In this document: one piece after another, positions 53,984-63,343 of the stretch
Layout: each line of letters opens with the position of its first letter
Position numbering within the stretch: the first letter of the stretch is position 1
Assembly (NCBI GenBank): GCA_964581385.1
Contig: CAZOOK010000005.1
Coordinates: 136,559-200,558, forward strand
DNA: 64,000 nt
Direction of reading: 5' to 3'
Source of the DNA: CAZOOK01 sp964581385
Lineage (GTDB): Bacteria > Pseudomonadota > Gammaproteobacteria > Nevskiales > Nevskiaceae
Program-made: the position numbers and the translations under genes
Notes under the pieces: generated by a model
Seen by the model: only the letters and a program-made list of their open reading frames with translations
What the model was told of the DNA's origin: nothing
The model's database searches: none

Positions 53984-55339
53984 ATGCGCCAGTCAAGAAA
54001 TTTTTCCATCCTGCTTGCGGGAGTTTGTGGGTGGCCGCTCGGCGCGGCGGCAGTGACGGACCAGCGCGTAGCAAGCACGCCCCCTGCTATCAGCTACATC
54101 AGTCCAAGCTTCGTACTAAAACACAAAGGAGGCGACTATCTCGGCAACTTCGCCGTCGCCGATTTCGATCGCGACGGGTACGCGGATTTTGCACTGATAC
54201 AGGGGGGGAGCAACACGGTGTCGATCTGGCTCGGCAAAGCGGGCGATGGGTTCGTCGACATCAGCTCGCTCGCCGTCGAAGAATTTTCCGCCAAGCCTCG
54301 GATATTAGCTGCCGATGTCAACGCGGATGGCAATCCCGACCTGATCGTCACCACGCATCATGTCGACGGTGGCGGTATCGGGCACGACAGTGTCTCCGTC
54401 TTTCTCGGCGACGGCAGCGGCAGCTTTAGCGAAGCCGTCGCTTCGGGCAGCTTCGGTGCCATCGATTCGATCGCGGCCGCCGACTTCAATGGCGATGGTC
54501 GAATCGATCTCGTCGTAATCGATTCAGCAAACAACTCGGTTGACTTGCTACTGGGCAATGGTACCGGTGGCTTCACGGCGAGCGGCGGAACGGCGTGCGT
54601 ACCAGCTCCATTTTCCTGCTCGGGGATCACCGCAGGTGACTTCAACGGGGATGGCAAGCCTGATTTCGCGGTGACGAACTCCGATGATTCGAAGTCTTAC
54701 TCGATCAATGTCGAAGTATTTCTTGGCAACGGCCACGGCAGCTTCACCGTGAAATTGAATTCGGCAGGAACGCTGCCCTTCCCATCGCTGACAACGATCG
54801 GTGACATCGACAGCGACGGTGTGCCGGATGTTGTCGCACTGAATCTGGATCCAACTACGCAGCAAGCGAAATCGATCGCGGTGTTAAGGGGTGACGGTGC
54901 TGGCGGATTTGGGAGAGCAGTTAACTATGCGGTGTCGGCATACATCATCCCCAACCCGGCGAACCTGACGCTCGCCGACCTGGACAGCGACGGCAAGATG
55001 GACTTGATCATCGGTGGGCAATCGACCACGGAACCGCCACCTTCGCCGCCATCTGTGTTCTGGACGCGCCGCTGGTTCACTCCCATCGCCGTTTTCCCGG
55101 GTAACGGTAGCGGCGGATTTGGAACCCCCATCGCGTATTCCGCCAAAGGCGGGGGCGGCACAGAAGCAGCCGGCGGCGGCAACAGCCCCGCATTCGCGAT
55201 CGGCGACTACGACGGCAATGGCAAGAGCGATGTATATGTGCTGACTTTGTTCTCTAATCTCTGGTACGCGGGCCTGCCGATACTCAGTCAGAGCGGCTGC
55301 TCAGGCTCAGGCTACATCTCAATATTGAAAGCGCAGTAG
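53984..55339 (+). CDS. Secreted FG-GAP/VCBS repeat protein
   Basis: This 451-residue protein has a signal peptide (FSILLAGVCGWPLGAAA) and about seven FG-GAP repeats with Ca-binding DxDxDGxxD loops: DFDRDGYAD, DVNADGNPD, DFNGDGRID, DFNGDGKPD, DIDSDGVPD, DLDSDGKMD and DYDGNGKSD. These repeats probably fold into a beta-propeller, as in integrin alpha chains. It is probably exported and could bind ligands or other cells. No enzyme domain is visible, and the ligand is unknown. Confidence 0.85.
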   Translation: MRQSRNFSILLAGVCGWPLGAAAVTDQRVASTPPAISYISPSFVLKHKGGDYLGNFAVADFDRDGYADFALIQGGSNTVSIWLGKAGDGFVDISSLAVEEFSAKPRILAADVNADGNPDLIVTTHHVDGGGIGHDSVSVFLGDGSGSFSEAVASGSFGAIDSIAAADFNGDGRIDLVVIDSANNSVDLLLGNGTGGFTASGGTACVPAPFSCSGITAGDFNGDGKPDFAVTNSDDSKSYSINVEVFLGNGHGSFTVKLNSAGTLPFPSLTTIGDIDSDGVPDVVALNLDPTTQQAKSIAVLRGDGAGGFGRAVNYAVSAYIIPNPANLTLADLDSDGKMDLIIGGQSTTEPPPSPPSVFWTRRWFTPIAVFPGNGSGGFGTPIAYSAKGGGGTEAAGGGNSPAFAIGDYDGNGKSDVYVLTLFSNLWYAGLPILSQSGCSGSGYISILKAQ

Positions 55340-55390
55340 CGATCTTCATCGGTGGCGGAACCAAGCAACATGAGATTTTTTTCTGACGGA

Positions 55391-57283
55391 CTACGACAGA
55401 TAGGTATAGCCTGCCAGTCCCGCTTCCAGCTCGGCGAGCAGAGCCGATCGCTCCGCTGCCGGCAGATTCGTCGCCGCAAACTTGCGCCGATAGCTCTGCG
55501 CGAGTTCCTCCGGCGCGAGATGAACATAGCGCAGCAGTTCGTCGGTACGGTCGCCGTGTTCGGCGCCTTGCAGTTTCCATGAATCGCCCTCGACGACGAC
55601 GTTGACAGCGTTGGTATCGCCGAACAGATTGTGCATGTCGCCGAGAATTTCCTGATAAGCACCGACCATGAAGAAGCCAACCAGGTATTCCTCACCCACG
55701 ACGATGCGATGCATCGCCAACGTCGTCATCACGCCTTCGCGATCGACGTAGTGATCGAGGCGGCCGTCGGAATCACAGGTCAGATCGCACAGGCGCGCGC
55801 GCACGTCGGGACGTTCAGTCAACCGATGGAGCGGCAGGATTGGGAACACCTGATCGATTGCCCAGGCATCGGGTATCGACTGAAACACGGAAAAATTGCA
55901 GAAATATTTGGCGGCGAGCTTCTCGCGCAATTCATCGATGGCTTCGCGCTCGGCGCGAATTGTCGGATCGAGCAGCGGCAGCACGCGGCGCGCCACCGCA
56001 TAATAAGCACGCTCGGCGTAGGCGCGCTGCGCGAGGCTGAGCGTACCGTGCGTGTAATGCGCTTGTGCCTCGGCAAGAAACGTCGCCGCATCATGCAGGC
56101 ACTCGATCGGTCCGTCGCTGCGGTCGTCGATCAGCGCGTAAAGTTCATGAAGTGAACTCGGCGCATCGGCATTTGGCGCCTCCGGAACCATTTCCGGAGC
56201 AAGTTCCTGATCGATGACTGACGTCATCAATACGGCGTGGTGCGCAGTCAGTGCGCGGCCGGATTCGGAAATCACGTCCGGCACCGGCTCGCCGCTCTGC
56301 GCGCAGGCGTCCTGCAAGGTGCGCAGGATATTGCGTGCGTACTCGCGCAACCCATAGTTCATGGAACAATGGCTGCGCGAGCGTGTACCTTCGTAATCCA
56401 CACCGAGTCCGCCGCCGACATCGACGACATCAACCGGCGCGCCGAGCCGACGCAGTTCGATATAAAAACGGGCCGCTTCGCGCAGGCCGCGTGCGATGTC
56501 CTGCACGGCGGCAACCTGCGAGCCAAGATGGAAATGCAGCATGCGCACCGCATCAAGGTGGCCGGCGGCACGCAGTATTTCGACCGCTTCCAGCATCTGC
56601 GGTGCAGCGAGCCCGAATTTGGATTTCTCACCGCCGGTGTTTTGTTGCGTGCTGGTGGAGTTTGACGCGAGCCGCACGCGCAAGCCAAGCAGCGGTGCTA
56701 CATCCAGATTCTTCGCCTCTTCGATCACCAACGGCAATTCGGAGAGCTTCTCGACGACGATGTAGACGTTGTGGCCGAGTTTCTGCCCGATCAGCGCACG
56801 GCGGATATAAGCGCGATCCTTGTATCCATTGCAGACGATGGTGCCCCCGGACGGCGCCAGACCGAGCACCGCGGCGAGCTCGGGCTTGCTGCCGGCTTCG
56901 ATACCGACATGCGCACCGCCATGGCGGACGATGGCTTCGACGACGTCGCGCTGCTGGTTGACCTTGATCGGGTAGACGGCGGTATAGCGGCCCTGGTAGC
57001 CGAGCTCATCGATCACTGTCGCGAATGCACCGGTCAACGCATCGACGCGGTTGCGCAGAATATCGGTGAAACGCAGCAGCACCGGCAGTTCCAGACCTTC
57101 GCGCGACAACTGCCGCGCGAGATCGTGCAGATCGATGGTCACACGCGACTTCGGTCCCTGCGGCCGTACGACGACGTGCCCGCTGTCGGCGATCTCGAAA
57201 TAGCCTTCGCCCCACTGCGCGACGTTGTACAGGTCCGCCGCATCTGCGACGGTCCACGGTGCGATTGTCAGGCTGTCATTCAT
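55391..57283 (-). CDS. speA: Biosynthetic arginine decarboxylase
   Basis: This 630-residue PLP enzyme makes agmatine from arginine for polyamine synthesis. The PLP lysine is in YPIKVNQQRDVVEAI, and VDVGGGLGVDYEGT, ESGRALTAHHAVL and the C-terminal DVGAYQEIL-like MVGAYQEILGDMHNLFGDTN match fold III decarboxylases of the SpeA type. It is divergent from speE with 47 nt between, so the two probably share a regulatory region. The adjacent pair is common in Xanthomonadales. Confidence 0.95.
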   Translation of the reverse strand: MNDSLTIAPWTVADAADLYNVAQWGEGYFEIADSGHVVVRPQGPKSRVTIDLHDLARQLSREGLELPVLLRFTDILRNRVDALTGAFATVIDELGYQGRYTAVYPIKVNQQRDVVEAIVRHGGAHVGIEAGSKPELAAVLGLAPSGGTIVCNGYKDRAYIRRALIGQKLGHNVYIVVEKLSELPLVIEEAKNLDVAPLLGLRVRLASNSTSTQQNTGGEKSKFGLAAPQMLEAVEILRAAGHLDAVRMLHFHLGSQVAAVQDIARGLREAARFYIELRRLGAPVDVVDVGGGLGVDYEGTRSRSHCSMNYGLREYARNILRTLQDACAQSGEPVPDVISESGRALTAHHAVLMTSVIDQELAPEMVPEAPNADAPSSLHELYALIDDRSDGPIECLHDAATFLAEAQAHYTHGTLSLAQRAYAERAYYAVARRVLPLLDPTIRAEREAIDELREKLAAKYFCNFSVFQSIPDAWAIDQVFPILPLHRLTERPDVRARLCDLTCDSDGRLDHYVDREGVMTTLAMHRIVVGEEYLVGFFMVGAYQEILGDMHNLFGDTNAVNVVVEGDSWKLQGAEHGDRTDELLRYVHLAPEELAQSYRRKFAATNLPAAERSALLAELEAGLAGYTYLS

Positions 57284-57330
57284 TTGCGTTCACAGCCACG
57301 TATACTCCGCGCAAATTTTTGGAGTGCGAC

Positions 57331-58188
57331 ATGTCACTGGACAACACTTGGTTCACCGAAGCGATCGACAAGACAGGGACCGCATTTTCGCTCAAGCTTG
57401 GCCGGCGCGTACATGCCGAGAAGTCGCCGTACCAGAGCATCGAGATCTACGAGACGCAAACCTTCGGTTACCTGATGGTCATCGACGGCTGCACGATGGT
57501 GTCCACGCGCGAGAATTTTCTGTACCACGAGATGATGTCACACCCGGCGCTGAATTCGCATCCGGATCCGCGCGATGTGGTCATTGTCGGCGGCGGCGAT
57601 TGCGGCACGCTGCGTGAAGTGCTGCGACACCCGCAAGTGAAACGCGCGACACAGGTCGAAATCGACGAGCGTGTGACACGGCTGTCAGAACAATACTTTC
57701 CGGAACTGTGCACGGCCAACAGCGATCCGCGCGCATCGCTGTATTTCGGCGACGGTATCGCGTGGATGAAGAACGCGGCACCGGCAAGCCTGGACATCAT
57801 TATCATCGACTCCACCGATCCGGTCGGACCGGCGGAAGGCCTCTTCGGCAAGAAATTCTATGTCGATTGCCTGCGCGCGCTGCGGCCTGGCGGACTGCTG
57901 GTACAACAGTCGGAATCGCCTCTGCTGCATCTCGATCTGATCAAAGCGATGCATCAGGCCATGCGCGACGCCGGCTTTGCGCAAACGCGGCTGCTGCATT
58001 TCCCGCAGATCATTTACCCGTCAGGCTGGTGGTCGGCATCTTTTGCGCAGAAAACAGCCGGCGCGCTCGTCGAGCGGCTGGATGCCAAGGCGATTGGCGC
58101 ACTCCAAGCGAAGTTCTATAACGCCGACACGCATCGCGCGGCATTCGCGCTGCCGACCTTCATTCGCGAAGCCTTGAGTGGCGGATAG
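57331..58188 (+). CDS. speE: Spermidine synthase
   Basis: This 285-residue aminopropyltransferase has YQSIEIYETQTFGYLMVIDG, YHEMMSHPAL, VVIVGGGDCGTLREVLRH (the dcSAM-binding GGGDG region, here GGGDC), and IIIDSTDPVGPAEGLF with the catalytic Asp. It joins decarboxylated SAM and putrescine. ATG 57331 follows GGAG. A GCGTC...GACGC pair followed by TTTTT near 58189-58245 may be its terminator, but the stem is short. Confidence 0.94.
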   Translation: MSLDNTWFTEAIDKTGTAFSLKLGRRVHAEKSPYQSIEIYETQTFGYLMVIDGCTMVSTRENFLYHEMMSHPALNSHPDPRDVVIVGGGDCGTLREVLRHPQVKRATQVEIDERVTRLSEQYFPELCTANSDPRASLYFGDGIAWMKNAAPASLDIIIIDSTDPVGPAEGLFGKKFYVDCLRALRPGGLLVQQSESPLLHLDLIKAMHQAMRDAGFAQTRLLHFPQIIYPSGWWSASFAQKTAGALVERLDAKAIGALQAKFYNADTHRAAFALPTFIREALSGG

Positions 58189-58236
58189 CGCGTCGGTTCA
58201 GAGGACGGTTGTCCAGGAGCAATCGGCAGACGCTTT

Positions 58237-58638
58237 TTATTGTTCGCCGCAAGCGCTTTTGATCTTTTGCGAGGTGAGATCGATCAGCTTCTGCCGGTCT
58301 TCATCAGAATATTCGCGGGTATTTCCGAGCGCGTCGGTCTCTGAGATCTTGGCTGCCGCCTTGTAAGTCACCAGCTTGTCTTTCGCCTTCTGGCACTCAT
58401 CTGAATTATCAGTCTTGGCTGCCGCTGCATTCTTCGCGGCCGCGCTTGACGCAGATGCGTCCGTAGAAGCCGGCGGCGCATTGACGGTGACTGGAGCCGC
58501 TGATATGTCAGCAGGCAGCTGATCGGTGTAGTGGGCGTTCCCTTGCTTGTCTACCCAGCGATAAACCGTGCCCGCATTGGCAATATTGGCCAGCGCCATG
58601 GCGAGGGCTGCAATGCCAAAAACAGTGATAAAACGCAT
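58237..58638 (-). CDS. DUF4124-domain periplasmic protein
   Basis: This 133-residue protein has a signal peptide (FGIAALAMALANIANA) and the DUF4124 block GTVYRWVDKQGNAHYTDQLP right after it. An Ala-rich linker (ASSAAAKNAAAAK) leads to a C-terminal Cys pair region (DECQKAKDKLVTYK, IKSACGEQ). The family is common in gammaproteobacteria and its function is unknown. It converges with speE. Confidence 0.85.
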   Translation of the reverse strand: MRFITVFGIAALAMALANIANAGTVYRWVDKQGNAHYTDQLPADISAAPVTVNAPPASTDASASSAAAKNAAAAKTDNSDECQKAKDKLVTYKAAAKISETDALGNTREYSDEDRQKLIDLTSQKIKSACGEQ

Positions 58639-58780
58639 AAGATCGCTCCCCCGCAGTTTTAAAAGAGTCTAGGGCGTTTACCGGAAACACGCACCTGCGC
58701 ACATTGGACCGGCGACCAGCGCGGCGGATCAGCATCATCAACGGCGGCGGCGCCCGCCATGTTTACTGAAAATCCGTTCC

Positions 58781-59119
58781 TCAGATTGCTCCAGCACCGG
58801 TTTCGCCGGTACGGATTCGCACCGTCTGCCCAAGGTCATAAACGAAAATCTTGCCGTCGCCGATCTGTCCGGTCTTGGCCGACTTCATGATGGCATCGAC
58901 GGCCTTCTCAACTATATCTTCCGGCAGGGCGACTTCGAGTTTGATCTTGGGCAGCAGATCCACGGTGTACTCGGCGCCCCGGTATAGCTCCGTATGTCCC
59001 TTCTGGCGACCAAAGCCTCGAACCTCCGTCACGGTCATGCCTTGTACGCCAACCTCTGCGAGCGCTTCGCGTACGGCGTCGAGTTTGAATGGCTTAATGA
59101 CGGCAATGAGCATCTTCAC
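58781..59119 (-). CDS. P-II nitrogen regulatory protein (downstream of amtB)
   Basis: This 112-residue protein is a full-length P-II. The N-terminus is MKMLIAVIKPFKLDAVREAL, the T-loop has the uridylylation Tyr51 in ELYRGAEY, and the B/C-loop regions TGQIGDGKIFV and RIRTGETG are intact. P-II senses 2-oxoglutarate, ATP and glutamine status. It lies 134 nt after amtB, separated by a terminator, so it likely has its own promoter and could be the GlnB-type copy. Confidence 0.93.
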   Translation of the reverse strand: MKMLIAVIKPFKLDAVREALAEVGVQGMTVTEVRGFGRQKGHTELYRGAEYTVDLLPKIKLEVALPEDIVEKAVDAIMKSAKTGQIGDGKIFVYDLGQTVRIRTGETGAGAI

Positions 59120-59176
59120 GTTACAGCTCCTGAACAGATTTAATCGCCTTTCAGTCTACACGGCTTATTCTGGATC

Positions 59177-59214
59177 GGAAAAGAAAAAGGGGCGAACCCT
59201 TGCGGATTCGCCCC
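59177..59214 (-). terminator. Rho-independent terminator after amtB
   Basis: On the - strand GGGGCGAA (59214-59207) pairs with TTCGCCCC (59196-59189) and is followed by TTTTTCTTTTCC. The hairpin is 40 nt past the amtB stop. It isolates amtB transcription from the P-II gene at 58781. Confidence 0.85.
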
Positions 59215-59253
59215 CAACTTCAACCTCCCCGGGAGAGCGGGGAAACCGTGAAC

Positions 59254-60765
59254 TCAGTAGTTGTAGGCCTTTTCGCCATGATCGGCGAGATCCAGACCCT
59301 CTTCCTGTGCGTCATCGCTGGCACGGATGCCGATCGTGAATTTGAGGACCAGCAAGATCACGAAGGCGACCGAACCCGACCAAGCCAGAGTGATGCCGAT
59401 GTCCCAAAGCTGCGAGATGATCTGCGCCTTGGCATCGAAGTCTGCCACCTTGTTGGCGACATAGTCGTACACACCGGTGCCACCGAACGCCGGATTGACG
59501 AAGATACCGGTGCCGAGCGAACCGATAATGCCGCCGACACAGTGCACGCCGAAGGTATCGAGCGCATCATCGTAGCCCAACATTGCCTTGACCTTGGTCG
59601 ATGCGATCAAGCAGACCACACCCGCCACCGCACAGGTGATCAGCGCTCCCAGCGGGCCCACGTATCCAGCGGCTGGAGTAATCGCGACCAGTCCGGCAAC
59701 GATACCCGAACAGACACCGAGCAAACTGGGTTTGCCTTTCAGCAGCCATTCGGTGATCGCCCAGGCACACCCGGCAACCGCGGTACCGAATAGCGTGTTG
59801 AAAAACGCCAAGCCGGCAGCACCCGTTGCTTCCAGCGCGGAACCGGCGTTGAAGCCAAACCAGCCCATCCACAGCATGCCGGTACCGATTGCGGTCATGG
59901 TGACGCTGTGCGGCGCCATGTGAGTCTTGCCCAGCCCGCTACGCTTGCCGAGCATGATCGCGGCGACCAACGCGGCAATACCGGAGTTGATGTGGACGAC
60001 TGTACCGCCTGCGAAGTCGAGCGCACCTTTCTGGAAGATGAACCCGGCATGGCTATTAGCGATATCGCCGGCTTTCGCGTCGGTATAGGCATCCGGACCG
60101 TCCCAGTACCACACCATGTGTGCGACCGGCAGGTAGGCAAACGTGAACCACAGAATGCTGAAGATGATCATCGCAGAGAACTTGAAGCGCTCGGCGTAGC
60201 CACCGCAGATCAGCGCAACGGTAATCGCCGCGAACGTCAGCTGGAACATGCAGTACACATAGTCGGGCAGATAGATTCCCTTGCTGAACGTGGCCGCCAC
60301 GGCCGTGGTCGGGTCATCGCCTTTCATGAACAGCTTGTCGAATGAACCGAAAAACGGGTTGCCAGCGGTGAATGCCACGCTGTATCCGTAGAGCACCCAG
60401 AGCACCGCGACAACACAGAATATGGAAAAGCTCTGCATCGTCGTGGACAGCGCATTCTTGGTGCGCACCATGCCCATATAGAACAGTGCCAATCCCGGCA
60501 CCGTCATGAACAGCACGAACGCGGTCGAAACCATCATCCACGACACGTCGCCCTTATTACATTCAAAGCCCTTGTCGCCGCATTTGGGCGCTGGCGCGGC
60601 CGCTGCGGCGGCGGCAGGCGCCGCAACTGTGGATGCCGCCGGTGGGGCAGCCACGGTCGAAGCTGCGGGAGGCGCTGACGGCGTGGCATCAGCAACGGCC
60701 ACACCACTCACTGCGGCGCAAGCCGCAAACAACAGCGCGCGGGACAAACTCGCGAGGGAAGTCAT
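59254..60765 (-). CDS. amtB: Ammonium transporter AmtB
   Basis: This 503-residue membrane protein has a signal peptide, an Ala/Pro/Val linker with a repeated PPAASTVA unit (about residues 30-58), and 11 helices of the Amt family. The conserved blocks MVSTAFVLFMTVPGLALFYMG, FAGGTVVHINSGIAALVAA, GWFGFNAGSAL and GVHCVGGIIGSLGTG carry the twin pore histidines and Phe gates. It conducts ammonium under nitrogen limitation and is blocked by GlnK. ATG 60765 follows AAGGAG. It starts 12 nt after the glnK-type gene. Confidence 0.95.
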   Translation of the reverse strand: MTSLASLSRALLFAACAAVSGVAVADATPSAPPAASTVAAPPAASTVAAPAAAAAAAPAPKCGDKGFECNKGDVSWMMVSTAFVLFMTVPGLALFYMGMVRTKNALSTTMQSFSIFCVVAVLWVLYGYSVAFTAGNPFFGSFDKLFMKGDDPTTAVAATFSKGIYLPDYVYCMFQLTFAAITVALICGGYAERFKFSAMIIFSILWFTFAYLPVAHMVWYWDGPDAYTDAKAGDIANSHAGFIFQKGALDFAGGTVVHINSGIAALVAAIMLGKRSGLGKTHMAPHSVTMTAIGTGMLWMGWFGFNAGSALEATGAAGLAFFNTLFGTAVAGCAWAITEWLLKGKPSLLGVCSGIVAGLVAITPAAGYVGPLGALITCAVAGVVCLIASTKVKAMLGYDDALDTFGVHCVGGIIGSLGTGIFVNPAFGGTGVYDYVANKVADFDAKAQIISQLWDIGITLAWSGSVAFVILLVLKFTIGIRASDDAQEEGLDLADHGEKAYNY

Positions 60766-60777
60766 CAAATTAACTCC

Positions 60778-61116
60778 TTACAGTGCGTCTTTTCCGGTTT
60801 CACCGGTACGGATTCGAATTGCTTGTTCCAGCGTGGTAATGAACACCTTACCGTCGCCGATCTTGCCAGTGTGGGCAGCCTTGGTGATCGCCTCGACGGC
60901 GCCATCCACCTTGTCGTCGTCGACCGCCACCTCGATTTTCACCTTTGGCAGAAAATCCACGACGTACTCCGCGCCGCGGTACAGTTCAGTGTGGCCCTTT
61001 TGTCGGCCAAAGCCCTTAACTTCCGTGACCGTAATGCCGGCAACACCAATCTCGGAAAGGGCTTCACGCACCTCGTCAAGCTTGAATGGCTTGATGATGG
61101 CTGTGATCAGTTTCAT
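60778..61116 (-). CDS. glnK: P-II protein GlnK-type, in operon with amtB
   Basis: This 112-residue P-II starts MKLITAIIKPFKLDEVREAL, with Tyr51 in ELYRGAEY and intact B- and C-loops (TGKIGDGKVFI, RIRTGETG). It differs from the other copy at many positions, so the two are old paralogues. Its place just before amtB (12 nt) and behind a sigma-54 promoter fits GlnK, which plugs the AmtB channel when ammonium is plentiful. The leader AAGGAGTTAAT is nearly the same as that of amtB. Confidence 0.95.
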   Translation of the reverse strand: MKLITAIIKPFKLDEVREALSEIGVAGITVTEVKGFGRQKGHTELYRGAEYVVDFLPKVKIEVAVDDDKVDGAVEAITKAAHTGKIGDGKVFITTLEQAIRIRTGETGKDAL

Positions 61117-61200
61117 CGTATTAACTCCTTGAATCGAAGCGGAATTTGTCGCCCCAGGCTACGTGGGCATGGATTCGCCCCTCGCAGGTTCGTGGACTAA

Positions 61201-61216
61201 TGCACGTAATGTGCCA
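61201..61216 (-). promoter_or_regulatory. Sigma-54 promoter of glnK-amtB
   Basis: On the - strand the 16-mer TGGCACATTACGTGCA matches the -24/-12 consensus TGGCACRNNNNTTGCW with one mismatch and keeps the GG and GC pairs at the right spacing. It lies 84 nt before the glnK start. This predicts RpoN/NtrC control under nitrogen limitation. I could not identify firm NtrC sites in the 76 nt up to ubiK. Confidence 0.78.
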
Positions 61217-61292
61217 TCCACAATTACTTGAAAGATGGCTGTCGAAACGGGGCGCGAACCGGCTAAACTGAGCACCGCTCAGGAATAGTCCA

Positions 61293-61562
61293 ATGTCCGA
61301 TTCGAGGCTGCTGGAAGATCTCGCGGCGCGGTTGGTCCGTGCCGTACCCGCAAGCGTCGCCGGTCTACGCGGCGAACTAGAAGAAAACTTTCGCGCGGTT
61401 CTGCGCGGAAATCTTGAACGACTCGATCTGGTTAGCCGCGAACGCTTTGAGGTTCAGGCCGAACTTCTGGCGCGGACGCAGAAGCGGCTCGTCGAACTCG
61501 AGAAGCGGCTCGGCGCATTAGAACAGAGAACCGCAGCCGGAATATCGCGGAATGCCAGCTGA
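61293..61562 (+). CDS. ubiK: Ubiquinone biosynthesis accessory factor UbiK
   Basis: This 89-residue protein is UbiK (YqiC/BMFP type). It has SRLLEDLAARLVRAVP, an amphipathic helix for membrane contact, and a C-terminal coiled coil with LVSRERFEVQAELLARTQKRLVELEKRLGALE. It forms a complex with UbiJ to help aerobic ubiquinone hydroxylation. It is divergent from glnK and 155 nt before the YifB gene. Confidence 0.9.
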   Translation: MSDSRLLEDLAARLVRAVPASVAGLRGELEENFRAVLRGNLERLDLVSRERFEVQAELLARTQKRLVELEKRLGALEQRTAAGISRNAS

Positions 61563-61717
61563 TTCCTGGATCCAGTTTTCTTCGATTTTTCCATCTTTTG
61601 AATTTTTCTGGCGTGCATCGGGGCCCGATATTCTCCTTGGGTGTGGCCGATTTTCGCCTCGCGCTCCGTAACTTATATAACGAGCTACCATGTTCGATGG
61701 GCTGCCAGCGGGATTCC

Positions 61718-63238
61718 ATGCAACAACTTGCCACGATCCTTTCACGCGCGCAGAACGGGCTTGCCGCTGATCCGGTGCAGGTCGAAGTGCACTTGGCGCC
61801 GGGCCTTCCCGGTCTTTCGATCGTTGGCCTACCCGAAGCGGCTGTGCGCGAATCGCGCGATCGTGTGCGCGCTGCGATCGCACATTGCGGTTATCAATTC
61901 CCCAATCGCCGCATCACCGTGAATCTCGCACCGGCTGATCTTCCCAAGGAAGGCGGACGTTTCGATTTGCCGATCGCTCTGGGCATTTTGTCGGCATCCG
62001 GGCAGATCCCGGCTGCGGCCCTGGAAAACTTTGAGGTCGTTGGCGAGCTCTCGTTGTCCGGTGAAGTACGCGCAGTGCGTGGCGCATTGCCGGCGGCGCT
62101 CCAATGCTCCAAATCGGGGCACAAATTGCTCGTTCCCGATGCAAATATCGATGAGGCGTGCCTTGTAACTGGGCTTAAGCTTTATTCTGCGAGCCATCTT
62201 GGTGCCCTTTGTGCCGAGCTTTTGAATGGCGATCTTCAGCCCAGGACGGAAGCGAATCCGCGTCCGGAAATAGTACCCGGCCCGGATATCTCGGAAGTCC
62301 GCAGCCAGCACCAAGCCAAGCGTGCCCTGGAAATCGCTGCGGCCGGCGCCCATTCGCTACTAATGGTTGGTCCGCCTGGCAGCGGCAAAAGCATGCTCGC
62401 GACTCGCCTCCCGGGCTTACTACCACCGCTCAATGACGGTGAAGCGATCGAAGTGGCCGCGGTTGCTTCGATCGGGCACGGCGGTTTTGATATTCGTTGC
62501 TGGGGACAGCGGCCCTTTCGATCGCCTCATCACACCGCCTCTGGAGTAGCACTCGTGGGCGGCGGCGCGAATCCGCGGCCCGGCGAGATAACCCTGGCCC
62601 ATCGAGGTGTCCTTTTCCTGGATGAGCTTCCTGAATTCGATCGCGACGTGTTGGAAGCGCTGCGCGAGCCGCTAGAAACAGGCCAGATCACGATATCCCG
62701 CGCGGCACGGCAAACTGATTTTCCTGCGCGATTCCAGCTGATCGCTGCCATGAATCCATGCCCGTGCGGCTACTTCGGCGACTCAGCCAACCGCTGCCGT
62801 TGCACGCCGGATCGCATTGCACGCTATCGCGGCCGCCTCTCCGGACCGCTGTTGGATCGCATCGATTTGCAAATATTTGTCCCCCGCGTCGAAATTTCTG
62901 CGTTGGCGGCACCGTCGGACGACAGCGCGGGAACCAGTGAGCAAGTGCGTAGCCGGGTCGTCGCGGCCCGACATCGTCAATACGAACGCAGCGCCAAACC
63001 GAATGCGCAAATGTCACCAAAGGAAATCTCGCTCCACTGTCAACTCGCAAGCGACGCCGCGAAACTGCTCGAAACCGCCACGCAGCGGCTCGGCTTATCT
63101 GCACGCGCCTACCATCGAGTGCTCAAGGTTGCGCGAACCATTGCCGATCTCGCTGACATAGGCGAAGTCAGCGCGTCCCATGTAGCGGAAGCCATACGCT
63201 ACCGGCAGTTCGATCGGGAAGGCGGTGCGCCAAACTGA
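61718..63238 (+). CDS. YifB/ComM-family Mg-chelatase-like AAA+ ATPase
   Basis: This 506-residue protein has an N-terminal LonC-like domain (SIVGLPEAAVRESRDRVRAA, PADLPKEGGRFDLPIALGIL), an AAA+ core with Walker A GPPGSGKSM, Walker B LFLDELPEFDRDVLEALREPLE, and a Cys-rich CPCGYFGDSANRCRC element, plus a C-terminal Mg-chelatase helical domain. ComM orthologues are branch-migration helicases in natural transformation. The frame opens at 61598, but ATG 61718 (MQQLATI) is the expected start. With comF it hints at competence. Confidence 0.92.
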   Translation: MQQLATILSRAQNGLAADPVQVEVHLAPGLPGLSIVGLPEAAVRESRDRVRAAIAHCGYQFPNRRITVNLAPADLPKEGGRFDLPIALGILSASGQIPAAALENFEVVGELSLSGEVRAVRGALPAALQCSKSGHKLLVPDANIDEACLVTGLKLYSASHLGALCAELLNGDLQPRTEANPRPEIVPGPDISEVRSQHQAKRALEIAAAGAHSLLMVGPPGSGKSMLATRLPGLLPPLNDGEAIEVAAVASIGHGGFDIRCWGQRPFRSPHHTASGVALVGGGANPRPGEITLAHRGVLFLDELPEFDRDVLEALREPLETGQITISRAARQTDFPARFQLIAAMNPCPCGYFGDSANRCRCTPDRIARYRGRLSGPLLDRIDLQIFVPRVEISALAAPSDDSAGTSEQVRSRVVAARHRQYERSAKPNAQMSPKEISLHCQLASDAAKLLETATQRLGLSARAYHRVLKVARTIADLADIGEVSASHVAEAIRYRQFDREGGAPN

Positions 63239-63343
63239 TCGTGTGCAGGCAAGCGTGGACGGCACGTACCGAAGCCGGATCGTCGGTCCCGCCATTCCAT
63301 TACCCTACGTCACGGGTGATAACCACTATTCCTTAGGTGCTTC

